This document shows positions 13,742 through 22,403 of a DNA stretch of 28,521 bases, piece after piece. The number at the start of each line of letters is the position of its first letter. Positions within the stretch are counted from its first letter, which is position 1. A model generated the notes under the pieces. It saw only the letters and a program-made list of their open reading frames with translations. It was not told where the DNA came from and did not search any database. Source of the DNA: DUMJ01 sp964655195 (lineage in GTDB: Bacteria; DUMJ01); NCBI GenBank assembly GCA_964655195.1, contig CAZZLK010000094.1, positions 1-28,521 on the forward strand, given 5' to 3'. A program made the translations under genes and the position numbers.

Positions 13742-15811
13742 ATGAGAAAGTGGTGGGAAAAACCTTTAAGGATAGTAGATATAGGATTACCTGAGTTTAA
13801 ACTAGAAAGGATAGAAGAGGCAGTAAAAAGAAAGAAGGAGTTGCACTTTAACTGTGAACATTTTGGTCCCTTTGGTTATGATGGAGGAGAGAAAGGGATA
13901 TTCTATTTTAGATCCAGTGTAGCTGACGTCGTTCCGATGGATCTACTTGGAGAATATCTGAAATCAGCACATAGGGAAGGAATTAAAGTAATAATATACT
14001 TTAATGTACACTGGTTGAGTCCAAAGATGGCTGAAAAACATAAAGACTGGGTTCAACTCAGACGAGATGGAAGTGTAATAGATGATGTCTATGGATTAGG
14101 TATGTCCCCATGTGTAAATAGTCCTGACTACAGAAGATGGTCCTTTCAGGTAATAAGAGATCTGGCACAGTACGACATAGATGGGATATTCTTAGACGGT
14201 CCTATATTTATAGCCAGCGGATGCTACTGCCAGGCATGCAGAGAAAAGTTCAAGAGGATTTATGGCAAGGATTTACCTGTAAAAGAAGATTGGGAAGATC
14301 AGACATGGAAGGAGTTTATAGAATTCAGATATGATAGCATCACCGATTATATGAGAGACGCCTATAATGCTCTAAAGGAGATAAAACCTGAGGCTATCAT
14401 CTATATGAACGGACAGGGTCTCTGGCCAAGCTGGCCAAACGGAAGGGATAATAGAAGACTTGCTCCCTATCAGGACATTATTGGAGCAGAAGGTGGATTT
14501 ATAGGAGGAGATCTGACTAAGGTTCCTTTATGGAAACCGGCTATGTCTGCAAAGCTTCTAGAGACACAGGCAGATGGTAAGCCTACTGTAATTTTTATAG
14601 CAGGTAAAAACTGTGGTTGGGATCTCTATGCATTAACTCCTGAAGAGACTAAACTACTATACGCAGACACTATAGCTCATGGGGCATCACCATGGTACGG
14701 GGAGTACTATGCCAATATATTTGATCCTGGCGCAGAGGCAGCAGGGGAGATGAATAAGTTTATAGAGGAGAACGAAGAATACTTAGAAGGGACAAAATCT
14801 CTCGCTAAGGTAGCCCTGATGTGGTCAATAAAGACAGCAGATTATTATAGAGCAACAGTTCCGGTAACTGATTTTACTCAGGAGGGAGAAAGACTTACAA
14901 GACAGATCAAAGCGGGAGACCACTTTAAAGCCTTTACCGGATATTTTGAAGCTCTTACTAGGAGTCATATTCCGTTTGATGTACTCGATGAAAAAGGTAT
15001 TGAAGAGAAACTTAGTTACTATGATTTTCTCATCCTTCCCAATGCAGCTTGTATGTCTGATCATACTGCGGAATTAATTAGGGATTGGGTCAGAAATGGT
15101 GGGACATTATTGGCTACATTCGAGACATCCTTCTATGATGAATGGGGAAATAAAAGAGGTAAACCTGTACTATCGGAGTTATTTGGCATAAGTGAAGAGG
15201 GGATAGAGGGGCCTTGCAATTTAGACTACTTTGACCGTGGAGATAGTCCTATGTTTGAGGGGATCTCATCTACCTTTATCCCTTCGCCCAGATTCAGAAT
15301 CAAAACCGCTATAACGACGGGAAAGATCCTGGCATTATATAGAGAAAAGTTTCCAGCCAGATATCAACCTTTACCACCACTGTCAAATTATCCTGCCATT
15401 GTAGAAAATACCTATGGGAAAGGGAGGACCTTTTACTTCTGTGGTAATATAGACGAGACCTATCTTGAATTTCACTTTCCAGAACACAAAAAGCTTATGG
15501 TTAAGCCTATAGAAATCTTTGGAACTCCTCTGATTATAACCGACGCCCCAGAGACGACAGAGATAAGTATCAGGAGGCAAGAGTCAAAGAATAGAATAAT
15601 ATTGCATCTGATTAACTTTACTGGAGAGATGACTCGGCCTATAAACAGGATTATACCCATACACAATATTAATATCCGTCTTCCCTGGATAAAAGAAGCA
15701 AAGAGAGTAATACTTCTATCTAAGAAAGAAAAACTTAATTATAAACTGGAAAATGGGTTAAGTATCACTGTTCCAAAAGTAGATGCCTATGAGGCTATAG
15801 CGATAGAGTAA
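13742..15811 (+). CDS. Putative cytoplasmic glycoside hydrolase (GHL6-like) with beta-galactosidase-trimerisation-like domain
   Basis: The 689-residue protein has no signal peptide. Its N-terminal barrel matches the hypothetical-glycosyl-hydrolase-6 pattern: LHFNCEHFGPFGYDGG (34-49), YLKSAHREGIKVIIYFNVHW, then YDIDGIFLDGP with Asp142 as candidate nucleophile, followed by CYCQACREKFKRIYG (151-165). A Rossmann-like middle domain around 415-480 (YYDFLILPNAACMSD, WVRNGGTLLATFE) resembles the GH42 trimerisation domain. A C-terminal beta domain includes TYGKGRTFYFCGNIDETYL and LHLINFTG. It would cut imported oligosaccharides inside the cell. It starts 2 bp after the upstream stop with AGGAGG inside that gene. 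The substrate is unknown. Confidence 0.75.
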   Translation: MRKWWEKPLRIVDIGLPEFKLERIEEAVKRKKELHFNCEHFGPFGYDGGEKGIFYFRSSVADVVPMDLLGEYLKSAHREGIKVIIYFNVHWLSPKMAEKHKDWVQLRRDGSVIDDVYGLGMSPCVNSPDYRRWSFQVIRDLAQYDIDGIFLDGPIFIASGCYCQACREKFKRIYGKDLPVKEDWEDQTWKEFIEFRYDSITDYMRDAYNALKEIKPEAIIYMNGQGLWPSWPNGRDNRRLAPYQDIIGAEGGFIGGDLTKVPLWKPAMSAKLLETQADGKPTVIFIAGKNCGWDLYALTPEETKLLYADTIAHGASPWYGEYYANIFDPGAEAAGEMNKFIEENEEYLEGTKSLAKVALMWSIKTADYYRATVPVTDFTQEGERLTRQIKAGDHFKAFTGYFEALTRSHIPFDVLDEKGIEEKLSYYDFLILPNAACMSDHTAELIRDWVRNGGTLLATFETSFYDEWGNKRGKPVLSELFGISEEGIEGPCNLDYFDRGDSPMFEGISSTFIPSPRFRIKTAITTGKILALYREKFPARYQPLPPLSNYPAIVENTYGKGRTFYFCGNIDETYLEFHFPEHKKLMVKPIEIFGTPLIITDAPETTEISIRRQESKNRIILHLINFTGEMTRPINRIIPIHNINIRLPWIKEAKRVILLSKKEKLNYKLENGLSITVPKVDAYEAIAIE

Positions 15812-15820
15812 GATTAGACT

Positions 15821-15864
15821 AAAAACCCTAGGGACAAACTCAACCCATCGTCCCTAGGGTTTTT
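15821..15864. terminator. Strong bidirectional rho-independent terminator
   Basis: A perfect 15 bp stem, AAAAACCCTAGGGAC (15821-15835) with GTCCCTAGGGTTTTT (15850-15864), encloses a 14 nt loop. T runs at the 3' end of either strand let it end both the plus-strand glycan operon and the convergent minus-strand operon that finishes with the GH4 gene, whose stop lies 6 bp away. Confidence 0.92.
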
Positions 15865-15869
15865 ATATT

Positions 15870-17264
15870 CTATAGCGAAAAAGTAGCTTGAAGATACGTC
15901 TTGGTATTATCTATCATCTCGTTAAACAGTTGATCGGCTTTATCAGTACTCAGCCTTTCTACTGCTGGATCATTCAGAAAGGCTCTCCTGGCAAGGTTAA
16001 GATCTCTTTCTAATACAGACCTTACGATCAATTCCTGATTATTTATGTGTCTTATCATTATACTTGCCAGGTCTGGAGGTAATTCTCCTGCATACACGGG
16101 ACGAACATCGTCTCTGGTAAATACTGCATTAGTCTCCACAATTGAACCAGCTGGCAGATTTGGAATCTGTCCTCTATTTGGCAGGTTGACATTTGTGACA
16201 AAGGTATCTAGGCCAAAGATTGCCTTCATCTGCATAACTCCCTCTTCTCCAGATTGGACAAGTGGTATGTCTCTCTGTCCGGAAGCAAATTCTCTACTAA
16301 GTGCATCTAGCCTTTCTCTATTCTTTATCCTCCATTCAACAGGGGTTAAGGAGAATTTCCATCTTCTCACTGTCTCTCTATCTATGAGATATATGTACGG
16401 GATAAATTCTGCCAGATGTCTGTCACCAGCTGCCGCTATAAGCCCAAATCTCCTAAACAGGTCAAACTTGACCCTGTTTGCAGAGGCAAAATAATCTCTT
16501 TCCCATCGACCGCTTTCTCTTTCATACCCTTCTTCATAATACTTGTCTATAAATTCCTTATACAGAGGAAATATGTCGATCGATTTATAAGAAGCCTTAT
16601 CAAACCAGGTAAAGTGATTTATTCCCAATACATTGACCTTGATATCCCTTCTAGAGATTTCCGTATCTTTACCGAGATAGTGTTTTACAACATCCACTAA
16701 TAACTCCTGTGTTCCAAATACCTCATGGCAACATCCAAAAGCCTTTATTCTTGGAAAGACTTCATAAAGTGTCTTCAAGCATATAGCCATAGGATTTGTA
16801 TAGTTAATTACCCATGCATCTGGACAATTCCTCTTTATCCCTTCGGCAAACTCTACATACATTGGCACTGTTCTCAAGCCTCTTATAAGTCCACCTGGAC
16901 CCGTAGTATCTCCAACTGACTGGTATATTCCATACTTTTCAGGGGTATGCACATCTGAATACATCTCACTAAATGTGCCTGGCAGTATTGAAATTACAAC
17001 CAGGTCGGCTCCATATAGAGCTTCATCAAGTGTTTTTACAGCGATATACTTCCACTTTCCAGATACTTCGGGTTTACTTGAGATTTTATTCCCTATGATC
17101 TCATTATTTTGAGCAGATTCATAGTCAATATCATAGAGTTTGACTGTTCCAGCAAGATCTTTCTCAAGGGCTAGATCGGCCATTAACTTCCAAGCCCAAC
17201 CCCTCGAACCCCCACCTATATAGGCAATCTTTATGTCCTTTACTGTATCCTTACTCAATTTCAT
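15870..17264 (-). CDS. Glycoside hydrolase family 4 (NAD- and metal-dependent alpha-glycosidase), CHEV motif
   Basis: The 464-residue protein is a typical GH4 enzyme. An N-terminal Rossmann motif IAYIGGGSRGW (13-23), the DTTGPGG loop (119-125) and INYTNPMAICL (153-163) are present. The metal site consists of Cys179 in CCHEVFG and His217 in GINHFTWF. GH4 enzymes cleave by redox-assisted elimination using NAD and a divalent metal. The four-residue motif after the metal cysteine has been used to sort specificities; here it is CHEV, not the CHSV or CHGx that I recall for alpha-glucosidase/galactosidase or alpha-glucuronidase groups, so the substrate is open. It is the last gene of the minus-strand operon, 110 bp after the PPC gene, and ends at the strong terminator. 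The start is ATG 17264 with GGAGGG upstream. Confidence 0.92.
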   Translation of the reverse strand: MKLSKDTVKDIKIAYIGGGSRGWAWKLMADLALEKDLAGTVKLYDIDYESAQNNEIIGNKISSKPEVSGKWKYIAVKTLDEALYGADLVVISILPGTFSEMYSDVHTPEKYGIYQSVGDTTGPGGLIRGLRTVPMYVEFAEGIKRNCPDAWVINYTNPMAICLKTLYEVFPRIKAFGCCHEVFGTQELLVDVVKHYLGKDTEISRRDIKVNVLGINHFTWFDKASYKSIDIFPLYKEFIDKYYEEGYERESGRWERDYFASANRVKFDLFRRFGLIAAAGDRHLAEFIPYIYLIDRETVRRWKFSLTPVEWRIKNRERLDALSREFASGQRDIPLVQSGEEGVMQMKAIFGLDTFVTNVNLPNRGQIPNLPAGSIVETNAVFTRDDVRPVYAGELPPDLASIMIRHINNQELIVRSVLERDLNLARRAFLNDPAVERLSTDKADQLFNEMIDNTKTYLQATFSL

Positions 17265-17291
17265 CCCTCCGGAAGAGTTTTTATAAAAGAT

Positions 17292-17319
17292 ATTCTATCA
17301 TATTCTAACAGAACTCCAA
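17292..17319 (-). promoter_or_regulatory. Possible internal promoter for the GH4 gene
   Basis: In the 110 bp gap before the GH4 gene, the minus strand reads TTGGAG (17319-17314), a 16 bp spacer and TAGAAT (17297-17292). It matches the sigma-70 consensus only in part, and a second TAGAATAT copy lies just upstream. It could add expression of the glycosidase. The gap is otherwise without recognisable structure. Confidence 0.28.
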
Positions 17320-17374
17320 CCAAGATTACTCCGATAAAGCAATAGACATTTAATATGGAGGGATCTAAGACCCT

Positions 17375-17806
17375 TTAAGGGGATAACCTTATCAGTTTTC
17401 CCACTTTGGTACCAGGAAAAACTGTCCTTATTACCTTAGGATCATCCACCTTAGCTATAGCCACTTCGCATATAGAAAGTATCAGACACCCTTCTTCTAG
17501 ATGTCCACTAAAAGACTTAAAGTCTCTATTAACTATAGAGATATGTAGATGTGGTTGACCATCAGCAATTATACCCTGTAAAGAGACGATCTCTAAAGGT
17601 CCTTCGAAATCCAGAAAGTCATCCTTTGGTGGAAAATCATTGGAGGATACCATATGGATCCTTGCTTTTAAAAGGCTACCAACACCGGAGACTACAACTC
17701 CGGTGGATAATTTTGTATCCTCTATCGCCTTTATTATACTTTTTAGTAAATCTTCTCCTCTGTCTACCCTACAAAACAAGAATTGTCTTCCATCTATTAT
17801 TTCCAT
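17375..17806 (-). CDS. PPC/DUF296 domain protein
   Basis: The 143-residue protein is a stand-alone plant-and-prokaryote-conserved (PPC, DUF296) domain. It shows the opening strand GRQFLFCRVDRGEDL, the helix-strand STGVVVSGVGSL (34-45), QPHLHISI with His86 and His88, and FSGHLEEGC with His102. These three histidines are the metal-binding set of prokaryotic PPC proteins. The domain trimerises in known structures. In plants it is fused to AT-hook DNA-binding motifs; the bacterial function is unknown. The gene follows the aldehyde dehydrogenase gene by 9 bp inside the catabolic operon, so a metabolic or small-molecule-binding role seems likelier than DNA binding. Confidence 0.85.
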   Translation of the reverse strand: MEIIDGRQFLFCRVDRGEDLLKSIIKAIEDTKLSTGVVVSGVGSLLKARIHMVSSNDFPPKDDFLDFEGPLEIVSLQGIIADGQPHLHISIVNRDFKSFSGHLEEGCLILSICEVAIAKVDDPKVIRTVFPGTKVGKLIRLSP

Positions 17807-17815
17807 ATCTTCCTC

Positions 17816-19258
17816 CTATCCTAGGACTATGAATACAGTCTTCCACTCAGTAAAGAGATCTATAGCGGTTGTTCCCTGTTCTCTCTCACCATTCCCGGAA
17901 GCCTTAACTCCACCAAAGGGACCATTTATCTCTGCACCAGTTGGAGGGGCATTTATATAGACCACCCCAGACTCCAAAAGTTCCATCGCCCTGAAACTCT
18001 TCTTTAGGTCTTTTGTATATATCGAAGCTGAAAGTCCGTATTCTGTACTATTGGCAATCTCTATTGCAGAGTCAAAATCCTTTGCCTTCATTATGCAAAC
18101 AACTGGCCCGAATATCTCCTCTTTTGCGATTCTCATATTGGAGGCTACGTCTATAAAAACAGTGGGCTCAAAAAAGAATCCTTTAGAAAATTCACCACTA
18201 TCCAGGACATTTCCTCCATATGCAAGTTTTGCTCCTTCTTTTATGCCCAGATCCACATAATACTTTACCTTATTTAACTGCGATTCACTTACAAGTGGTC
18301 CCATATCTGTATTCTTATCCATCCCATTTCCAATCCTTATCTTTCTTACTCTTTCTACAAATCTTCCTACAAATTCATCATAGATTTTTTCTTCCACAAT
18401 GATCCTACTTGCTGCGGTACATTTCTGTCCAGTAGCTCCATAAGCACCTGAAACGCACCCATCTAGAGCCAATTCCAAATCTGCATCTTCCAGTACAATT
18501 ACCGGATTCTTCCCACCAAGTTCCAGTCCAACCTTCTTTATCTGTTCTCCACATATAGCTCCTATCTTTCTGCCAGTTTCTACCGAGCCAGTAAAAGATA
18601 CTACTCCTACATCAGGATGTCTAACTATCTCCATTCCAGCAGACTCTCCAGAACCTTGGATCAGATTTACCACTCCAGGTGGCAATCCAGCCTCCTCTAA
18701 AATCTGAACAAATTGTTGAGCCACCAAAGGTGTCTCTCTCGATGGCTTAAAGACAACAGTATTACCAGCAATAAGTGCAGGCATAATCTTTCTCACAGGT
18801 AATAGTAGAGGAAAGTTCCAAGGAGTAATGATACCAGCTACACCTACCGGTTCTCTAAAATAAACGATATATTTGTCCCTCTTCTCAGAGGGAACTGTTT
18901 CTCCAATGAGTCTTCTCCCTTCCCCAGCAGAATAGTAAACCATATCTATACTTATCTGGACTTCTCCAAGAGATTCATTGAGAGTTTTCCCCATCTCTCT
19001 TGTAATTGTCTCTGCAAGTTTTGCCTTTTCCCTCTCCATAATCTTTGCTACATTAAAAAGAATCTTCCCCCTCTCAGGAGCGGGAACTCTTCTCCAATCC
19101 TTCTGAGCCTTTTTTGCACTGGAAACTGCCAAATCGACCTCTTCTTTCCCAGAAAGGGGAAATTCTCCCAATACTTCTTCCTTATTTGCCGGGTTTATAC
19201 TCTTGAATGTCCTCCCGTTACCTGAAGTACTTATCCACTTTCCATCTATGTAGTTCAC
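17816..19258 (-). CDS. NAD(P)-dependent aldehyde dehydrogenase family protein
   Basis: The 480-residue protein has a full aldehyde dehydrogenase domain: TPWNFPLLLPVRKIMPAL (145-162), KPSRETPL, VSFTGSVETGR (220-230), general-base Glu256 in LELGGKN and nucleophile Cys290 in GQKCTAASR. It is closest in feel to the succinate-semialdehyde/2-oxoglutarate-semialdehyde group that ends hexarate and pentonate degradation, though lactaldehyde- or glycolaldehyde-type substrates are equally possible. It begins with GTG 19258, overlapping the upstream reductase stop as GTGA, so the two are translationally coupled. It would oxidise an aldehyde released by aldol cleavage or dehydration in the pathway. Confidence 0.93.
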   Translation of the reverse strand: MNYIDGKWISTSGNGRTFKSINPANKEEVLGEFPLSGKEEVDLAVSSAKKAQKDWRRVPAPERGKILFNVAKIMEREKAKLAETITREMGKTLNESLGEVQISIDMVYYSAGEGRRLIGETVPSEKRDKYIVYFREPVGVAGIITPWNFPLLLPVRKIMPALIAGNTVVFKPSRETPLVAQQFVQILEEAGLPPGVVNLIQGSGESAGMEIVRHPDVGVVSFTGSVETGRKIGAICGEQIKKVGLELGGKNPVIVLEDADLELALDGCVSGAYGATGQKCTAASRIIVEEKIYDEFVGRFVERVRKIRIGNGMDKNTDMGPLVSESQLNKVKYYVDLGIKEGAKLAYGGNVLDSGEFSKGFFFEPTVFIDVASNMRIAKEEIFGPVVCIMKAKDFDSAIEIANSTEYGLSASIYTKDLKKSFRAMELLESGVVYINAPPTGAEINGPFGGVKASGNGEREQGTTAIDLFTEWKTVFIVLG

Positions 19259-20148
19259 TTACCTGTCACCTCTATCCCTAAAAGTTTCTCCCATACTTTA
19301 ATAACTGCGGATTGATTCTCTTCGCCACAACCAAGGTCCTTTACCGCGGTAAATAGCTGACATGCGGTAGCCCCCATAAAAAGAGGAACATCTGCATTCT
19401 TAGCGAGATCTAGGGCAAGATTTATATCTTTACTCGCCAATTTGGCTTTGAACCCCGGATTAAAGTTTCTGGCTAATATTCCAGGTATCTGAGTCCTCAA
19501 GATAAAACTATCGGCAGCTGTATTTATCAGTACATCATAGAGCACCTTAGGATTTACTCCAAGTTTTGTCCCTAGAACAAATGATTCTGCTACTATCGCC
19601 ATATTCGAGATACTTATAAGATTACCAAGTAGTTTCACTATATGACCCTGTCCATTAGGACCGACATAGAAAATATCCTTCCCCATAGTCTCCAGTACTG
19701 GTCTACATCTATCCAAAACTTCTCTCTTTCCCCCAACCATTATACACAGGTTACCCTCCTCTGCCCCCTTCACCCCTCTACTTACTGGGGCATCAAGCAT
19801 TTCTACCCCCTTTTCTCTTAATTTTTCAGCGATCATCACTGTAGATTGGGGCATACTAGTGCCCATATCTATAACAACACAGCCAGCTTTTATACCCTCT
19901 ATTACTCCACCTTCTCCAAGGATAACTTCTTCTACCTCTTTAGAACTTGGTAGCATAGTTATTACTATACTAGATTCCTGGGCGACCTCCTTTGGTGTCT
20001 TTACTACCTTTGCGCCGAGGTCCTTTAGAATATTCACAGGTTCCATATTCCTGTGGGGCATAATAACCAGAGGGAAACCCTTTTTGATTATATTCTTAGC
20101 CATAGGAAGCCCCATAGCTCCCAATCCTATAAAACCAACGATCTCCAT
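19255..20148 (-). CDS. 3-hydroxyisobutyrate dehydrogenase family reductase (GarR/tartronate-semialdehyde reductase-like)
   Basis: The protein (297 residues) has the NAD(P)-binding GFIGLGAMGLPMA at its start, the DAPVSRGVKGAEEGNL substrate motif, and catalytic Lys172 in GQGHIVKLLGN. Family members act on beta-hydroxyacids such as 3-hydroxyisobutyrate, tartronate semialdehyde/glycerate or succinic semialdehyde. I chose ATG 20148. AAGGAG lies 9 bp before it and the N-terminus MEIVGFIG is normal for the family. The longer frame from ATG 20166 adds six residues, overlaps the upstream gene by 14 bp and lacks a good ribosome-binding site. Its neighbours are an iron alcohol dehydrogenase and an aldehyde dehydrogenase, so it likely handles a semialdehyde intermediate. 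Confidence 0.92.
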   Translation of the reverse strand: MEIVGFIGLGAMGLPMAKNIIKKGFPLVIMPHRNMEPVNILKDLGAKVVKTPKEVAQESSIVITMLPSSKEVEEVILGEGGVIEGIKAGCVVIDMGTSMPQSTVMIAEKLREKGVEMLDAPVSRGVKGAEEGNLCIMVGGKREVLDRCRPVLETMGKDIFYVGPNGQGHIVKLLGNLISISNMAIVAESFVLGTKLGVNPKVLYDVLINTAADSFILRTQIPGILARNFNPGFKAKLASKDINLALDLAKNADVPLFMGATACQLFTAVKDLGCGEENQSAVIKVWEKLLGIEVTGK

Positions 20149-20152
20149 ACCA

Positions 20153-21322
20153 TCACTCTCCTTCATAGCTAGCCTCTAGAATAGATATAAGGTCTTCTTT
20201 TTTACAAACTCTAGGATTTACTGCCAGATTTCCACTCTTCATTGCCTCTTGAGCAATTCTATCGAAATCTTCTTTTTTAATACCAACAGCTTTAAGACTT
20301 CTTGGAAGCCCTATGTCCTCTATCAATTCCTTTACCGCCTTGATAGATCTAAGCGCAGTCTCTCTCAGGGTATTTCCAGGAGATTCCCCCATTGCAATAG
20401 CGATATCCGCATAACCTTCCAGATTTCCAGGTAGATTAAACTCCATAACATAAGGTAGGACCAATGCATTTGCCAATCCATGTGGAAGTCTGATATCCCA
20501 GCTACCTAAGGGCATAGCCAGAGCATGGGCAATACCTAATCTTGTATGTCTAAAAGCCATCCCTGCTAGTAAACTGGCAAGGAGCATATTACTCCTTGCA
20601 TATGTATCCTCTCCCCTTGCTACTGCTCTTCTTAGATTATCAGATATGAGTCTTATACTCTCCAGTGCTAGAGCCTTCGTGACTGGTGTGGCAACAGTGG
20701 TCACATATGATTCAATTGCGTGTGTCAAAGCATCCATCCCTGTCATCGCAGTTACGTTTGGTGGCATAGAGATGGTAAGGATTGGATCACATATAGCTAC
20801 CTTTGGAGTCAAAAGATCACTCCCTATACTTATCTTTGTCAGATCTCTACTGTCAGTCAGTACGGAGAATATTGTCAACTCACTTGCAGTACCAGAAGTG
20901 GTAGGAACAGCTACAATTGGTAATGGGGCATTTTTGACCTTATTTACTCCTACATAGTCTAAGAGTGTCCCTTCTCTATTCTTTACTCTCATAGCGATGG
21001 CTTTAGCAGAGTCCATAGAGCTTCCACCACCAATACCTATGACTATATCGCACTCCTCTTTTATAGCTATATCTGCTCCTTTCTCTACTGTAATATCTAA
21101 GGGGTTTGGTTCTACCTCGTCAAATATGACAAAACCTATATCATTCTTCCTCAATATATCTCTTACACCATCCAATATTCCAGAATTTACAATTCCCTTA
21201 TCGGTAACTATAATTGCCTTAGATCCTCCGAGTTCCCTTATCCTTTTACCCAATTCTTCTATGCAACCACAGCCAAACACTATTAGTGTTGGTATGCTAA
21301 ATACAAAGTTCAGATTATTCAT
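20153..21322 (-). CDS. Iron-containing alcohol dehydrogenase (group III)
   Basis: The 389-residue protein carries the group III alcohol dehydrogenase features: NAD-binding GIGGGSSMDSAKA (96-108), VPTTSGTASE (139-148) and the metal ligands Asp197 and His201 (GMDALTHAIES), His266 (GIAHALAMPLG) and His281 (LPHGLANAL). Relatives include lactaldehyde reductase, 1,3-propanediol dehydrogenase and hydroxyacid-oxoacid transhydrogenase. It starts at ATG 21322, 1 bp from the stop of the Ldh2-type gene, with AAGGAGAAGG in front. In this operon it could reduce or oxidise an aldehyde or hydroxyacid produced by the RraA-type step. The substrate is not determined. Confidence 0.94.
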   Translation of the reverse strand: MNNLNFVFSIPTLIVFGCGCIEELGKRIRELGGSKAIIVTDKGIVNSGILDGVRDILRKNDIGFVIFDEVEPNPLDITVEKGADIAIKEECDIVIGIGGGSSMDSAKAIAMRVKNREGTLLDYVGVNKVKNAPLPIVAVPTTSGTASELTIFSVLTDSRDLTKISIGSDLLTPKVAICDPILTISMPPNVTAMTGMDALTHAIESYVTTVATPVTKALALESIRLISDNLRRAVARGEDTYARSNMLLASLLAGMAFRHTRLGIAHALAMPLGSWDIRLPHGLANALVLPYVMEFNLPGNLEGYADIAIAMGESPGNTLRETALRSIKAVKELIEDIGLPRSLKAVGIKKEDFDRIAQEAMKSGNLAVNPRVCKKEDLISILEASYEGE

Positions 21323-21323
21323 C

Positions 21324-22403
21324 TTACCCTTCTCCTTCTAATGGAAATTTTACAGATAATAGATCCCCAACCTCTTTTAGCTCCCTAATAACTTCCGGAC
21401 TTAGAAGGACCCCAGATCTTTTATTTTCCAGATATTTTCTAAATTCTATCTCTCCTGGTAATAGTATCTCTTCTACCCCCTTAGCTCGAGGTAAACTCTT
21501 TATCTCTTGCCTCATCATCTCAACTCTCTCCTTGAACTGGTCAACCGGACAAAAACTATCGATATTAAAAACAATCATAAAGTTTCCTACATTCTGGGGC
21601 TTAGAGAAATCATCGTACAAAGAACCAATATGAGAACCAAATTCTGCTCCACTCAGTATTCCACTGAATATATCTATCATTAGTGCTATACCAGACCCTT
21701 TTGGTCCTCCAAAGGGTAACACTGCTCCCTTTAGTGCAGATTCCGGGTCAGTGGTAAATTCTCCTTCTGGATCCACTGCCCAACCTTCAGGTATACTCTT
21801 GCCTTCTTTTGCAGCCAAGATGATCTTACCTCTGGCAACAATGCTTGTAGCCATATCCAGAAGAATGGGAGGGAAGTTTCTTGTTGGAATACCAAACGCT
21901 ATGGGATTTGTTCCAAGATAGGGAACCCTTGCCCCCCAGGGTGCCATAGTGGAGGGAGCATTGGACATAACTATACCAATCATATCTTTCTCTATAGCCT
22001 TCAGTGCGTAGTATCCAGCACAGCCAAAGTGTGTGGTATGTCTCACCCCTACAACCCCAACTCCAACCTTGCTTGCCTTGTCTATAGCTAATTCTATAGC
22101 CTTAGTACCAACGACCTGTCCCAATCCGTTATCTCCATCTAAAACTGCCATAGATGCGGTCTCCCTGACAATACGTATATCAGGTCTTGCATTTGCTAAT
22201 CCTGTCTGTAGCCTCTTTACATATATACCAAGACGAGTTACTCCGTGAGAACTTATCCCCATAAGATCCGCCCATACAAGATGGTCTGAAACTATATCGG
22301 CAGATTCCTTGGGGACCCCAAGTCTTATCAAAACATTAGAACAAAACCCTTTTAAGAGATCGGCATCTATCCTAGAAATTACCTGAGATTCTATGTTCTT
22401 CAT
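21324..22403 (-). CDS. Ldh2/malate-type 2-hydroxyacid dehydrogenase
   Basis: The 359-residue protein belongs to the Ldh_2 family (malate/L-lactate, ureidoglycolate, 2,3-diketogulonate and sulfolactate dehydrogenases). It has the catalytic-His motif GISSHGVTRL (His53), LDGDNGLGQVVG (about 93-104), VRHTTHFGCAGYY, and the cofactor-site region GTNPIAFGIPT. These enzymes oxidise an L- or R-2-hydroxyacid to the 2-oxoacid with NAD(P). Its ATG overlaps the stop of the RraA-like gene as ATGA. An Ldh2 enzyme next to an RraA-type aldolase suggests a hydroxyacid made into a 4-hydroxy-2-oxoacid and then cleaved, or the reverse. This is inference from neighbours. Confidence 0.92.
   Translation of the reverse strand: MKNIESQVISRIDADLLKGFCSNVLIRLGVPKESADIVSDHLVWADLMGISSHGVTRLGIYVKRLQTGLANARPDIRIVRETASMAVLDGDNGLGQVVGTKAIELAIDKASKVGVGVVGVRHTTHFGCAGYYALKAIEKDMIGIVMSNAPSTMAPWGARVPYLGTNPIAFGIPTRNFPPILLDMATSIVARGKIILAAKEGKSIPEGWAVDPEGEFTTDPESALKGAVLPFGGPKGSGIALMIDIFSGILSGAEFGSHIGSLYDDFSKPQNVGNFMIVFNIDSFCPVDQFKERVEMMRQEIKSLPRAKGVEEILLPGEIEFRKYLENKRSGVLLSPEVIRELKEVGDLLSVKFPLEGEG

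Noticed and set aside
16045..16494. Plus-strand open frame of 149 codons
   Set aside because: It lies wholly antisense to the GH4 gene, has no ribosome-binding site and no family resemblance; it is a shadow of the coding strand.
20149..20166. ATG 20166 as start of the HIBDH-family gene
   Set aside because: It overlaps the preceding gene and lacks a good Shine-Dalgarno, while ATG 20148 has AAGGAG at 9 bp and the usual family N-terminus.
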